NCBI GenBank assembly: GCA_023424395.1 | Contig: JAFADY010000021.1 | Span: forward strand, 62,001 to 126,000 | Direction: 5' to 3' | From: Bacteroidota bacterium | Lineage (GTDB): Bacteria > Bacteroidota > Bacteroidia > Bacteroidales > Dysgonomonadaceae | Length of the DNA: 64,000 nt | Part shown: positions 63,468-64,000 of the stretch, one piece after another | Layout: the number at the start of each line of letters is the position of its first letter | How positions within the stretch are numbered: the first letter of the stretch is position 1 | Translations under genes and position numbers: made by a program | The notes under the pieces: model-generated | Told to the model about the DNA's origin: nothing | The model's database searches: none | Seen by the model: only the letters and a program-made list of their open reading frames with translations

Positions 63468-64000
63468 TTAAAGAGCCAAAATAACCGAAATGTAAAGATA
63501 TATAGCCGGAATAGTAATCAGCAAGCTGTCTATCCGATCGAGGATTCCGCCGTGCCCGGGAATAAGGTTTCCGCTATCTTTAACGCCATAAGTCCGCTTA
63601 ATAAGCGATTCAAACAAATCGCCCAGCGTGGCGAAGAGCGATACCACAACCGCGAACCCGATCCAAAACGGAAGTGAATAAGAGGTATAAAACCGCGCCA
63701 GTATAAAGGCGGTGATAACACAAAAAACAATGCCGCTTATAAAGCCTTCAACCGACTTTTTCGGAGAGATCCGTTCAATGAGTTTTCGCTTTCCTATTAA
63801 CGAACCAAAGAAGTACGCCGCAGTATCGTTTACCCAAATCAATATAAAAATGGCCAAGACAAAAATATAGTGATATTGGGTATCTACAGTTTTGTATTGA
63901 TACGAAATGAACATGAGCAAACAAAGCGGCAAAGTGATGTATATTTGTCCGAAAACGGAATAAACGATGGCTTTAAAAATATCGCCCCGATTGATGAAAA
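63468..64000 (-). CDS. cdsA: Phosphatidate cytidylyltransferase, 5' truncated by window edge
   Basis: The frame is open from the right edge, so the start is outside the window. Several membrane segments precede the CDP-diglyceride synthase signature, which is complete: SLIKRTYGVKDSGN then PGHGGILDRIDSL (S-x-x-K-R-x4-K-D...HGG-x-x-DR-x-D). It makes CDP-diacylglycerol for all phospholipids, in the inner membrane. TTG at 63932 is an internal Leu, not the start. Confidence 0.94.
   Translation of the reverse strand, partial: FINRGDIFKAIVYSVFGQIYITLPLCLLMFISYQYKTVDTQYHYIFVLAIFILIWVNDTAAYFFGSLIGKRKLIERISPKKSVEGFISGIVFCVITAFILARFYTSYSLPFWIGFAVVVSLFATLGDLFESLIKRTYGVKDSGNLIPGHGGILDRIDSLLITIPAIYLYISVILAL

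Overview
The window comes from a Bacteroidota chromosome, most likely order Bacteroidales (Dysgonomonadaceae- or Tannerellaceae-like; this placement is inference). The reasons are the ECF sigma/FecR/SusC/SusD polysaccharide utilisation locus, -7 promoter boxes of the Bacteroidota form TAnnTTTG, a type IX secretion-type C-terminal domain, a standalone MnmD and a GDP-mannose to GDP-fucose gene pair. Both edge genes are cut: a tyrosine autokinase at the left and cdsA at the right. No rRNA, tRNA or CRISPR was seen, and no stretch over 300 bases lacks a gene.

Bases 1-15170 form a surface-polysaccharide region. It holds the C-terminal part of a Wzc-type kinase, gmd and fcl (GDP-L-fucose), an MltF-like lytic transglycosylase, a helix-hairpin-helix/beta-barrel protein, a cassette for a 3-amino-3,6-dideoxyhexose (two FdtA-like ketoisomerases, a FemAB/GNAT-like acyltransferase and an FdtB-like aminotransferase), three glycosyltransferases and a Wzx flippase.

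Bases 15200-41600 are mostly housekeeping genes: ABC-F ATPase, rubrerythrin, TcdA, YitT, leuS, flavodoxin, an operon of gnd, a LarA-like epimerase, a DUF1080 protein and a Gfo/Idh/MocA oxidoreductase, MnmD, a zinc-type ABC transporter lacking its permease, asd, queD-queE-rnz, two rhomboids, an EEP phosphatase/nuclease and HU. Two items stand out. One is a two-gene unit: an ADP-ribosylglycohydrolase fused to a J-like domain, overlapping a standalone HIRAN protein. The other is leuS, whose frame is interrupted twice by in-frame palindromic insertions. One of these is 531 nt long, has terminal inverted repeats and encodes a DUF559 (Vsr-like) endonuclease domain within the editing-domain region of leucyl-tRNA synthetase.

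Bases 41700-61700 are a complete polysaccharide utilisation locus: ECF sigma, FecR, SusC with an STN domain, SusD, a second SusC/SusD pair without STN, a surface glycan-binding lipoprotein, three clan GH-A-like glycosidases and a GH97. A beta-mannan or galactomannan-like substrate is possible but unproven. An IS982-family element with an in-frame amber codon lies directly downstream. A small membrane protein, a 23-bp-period array of palindromes and cdsA close the window.
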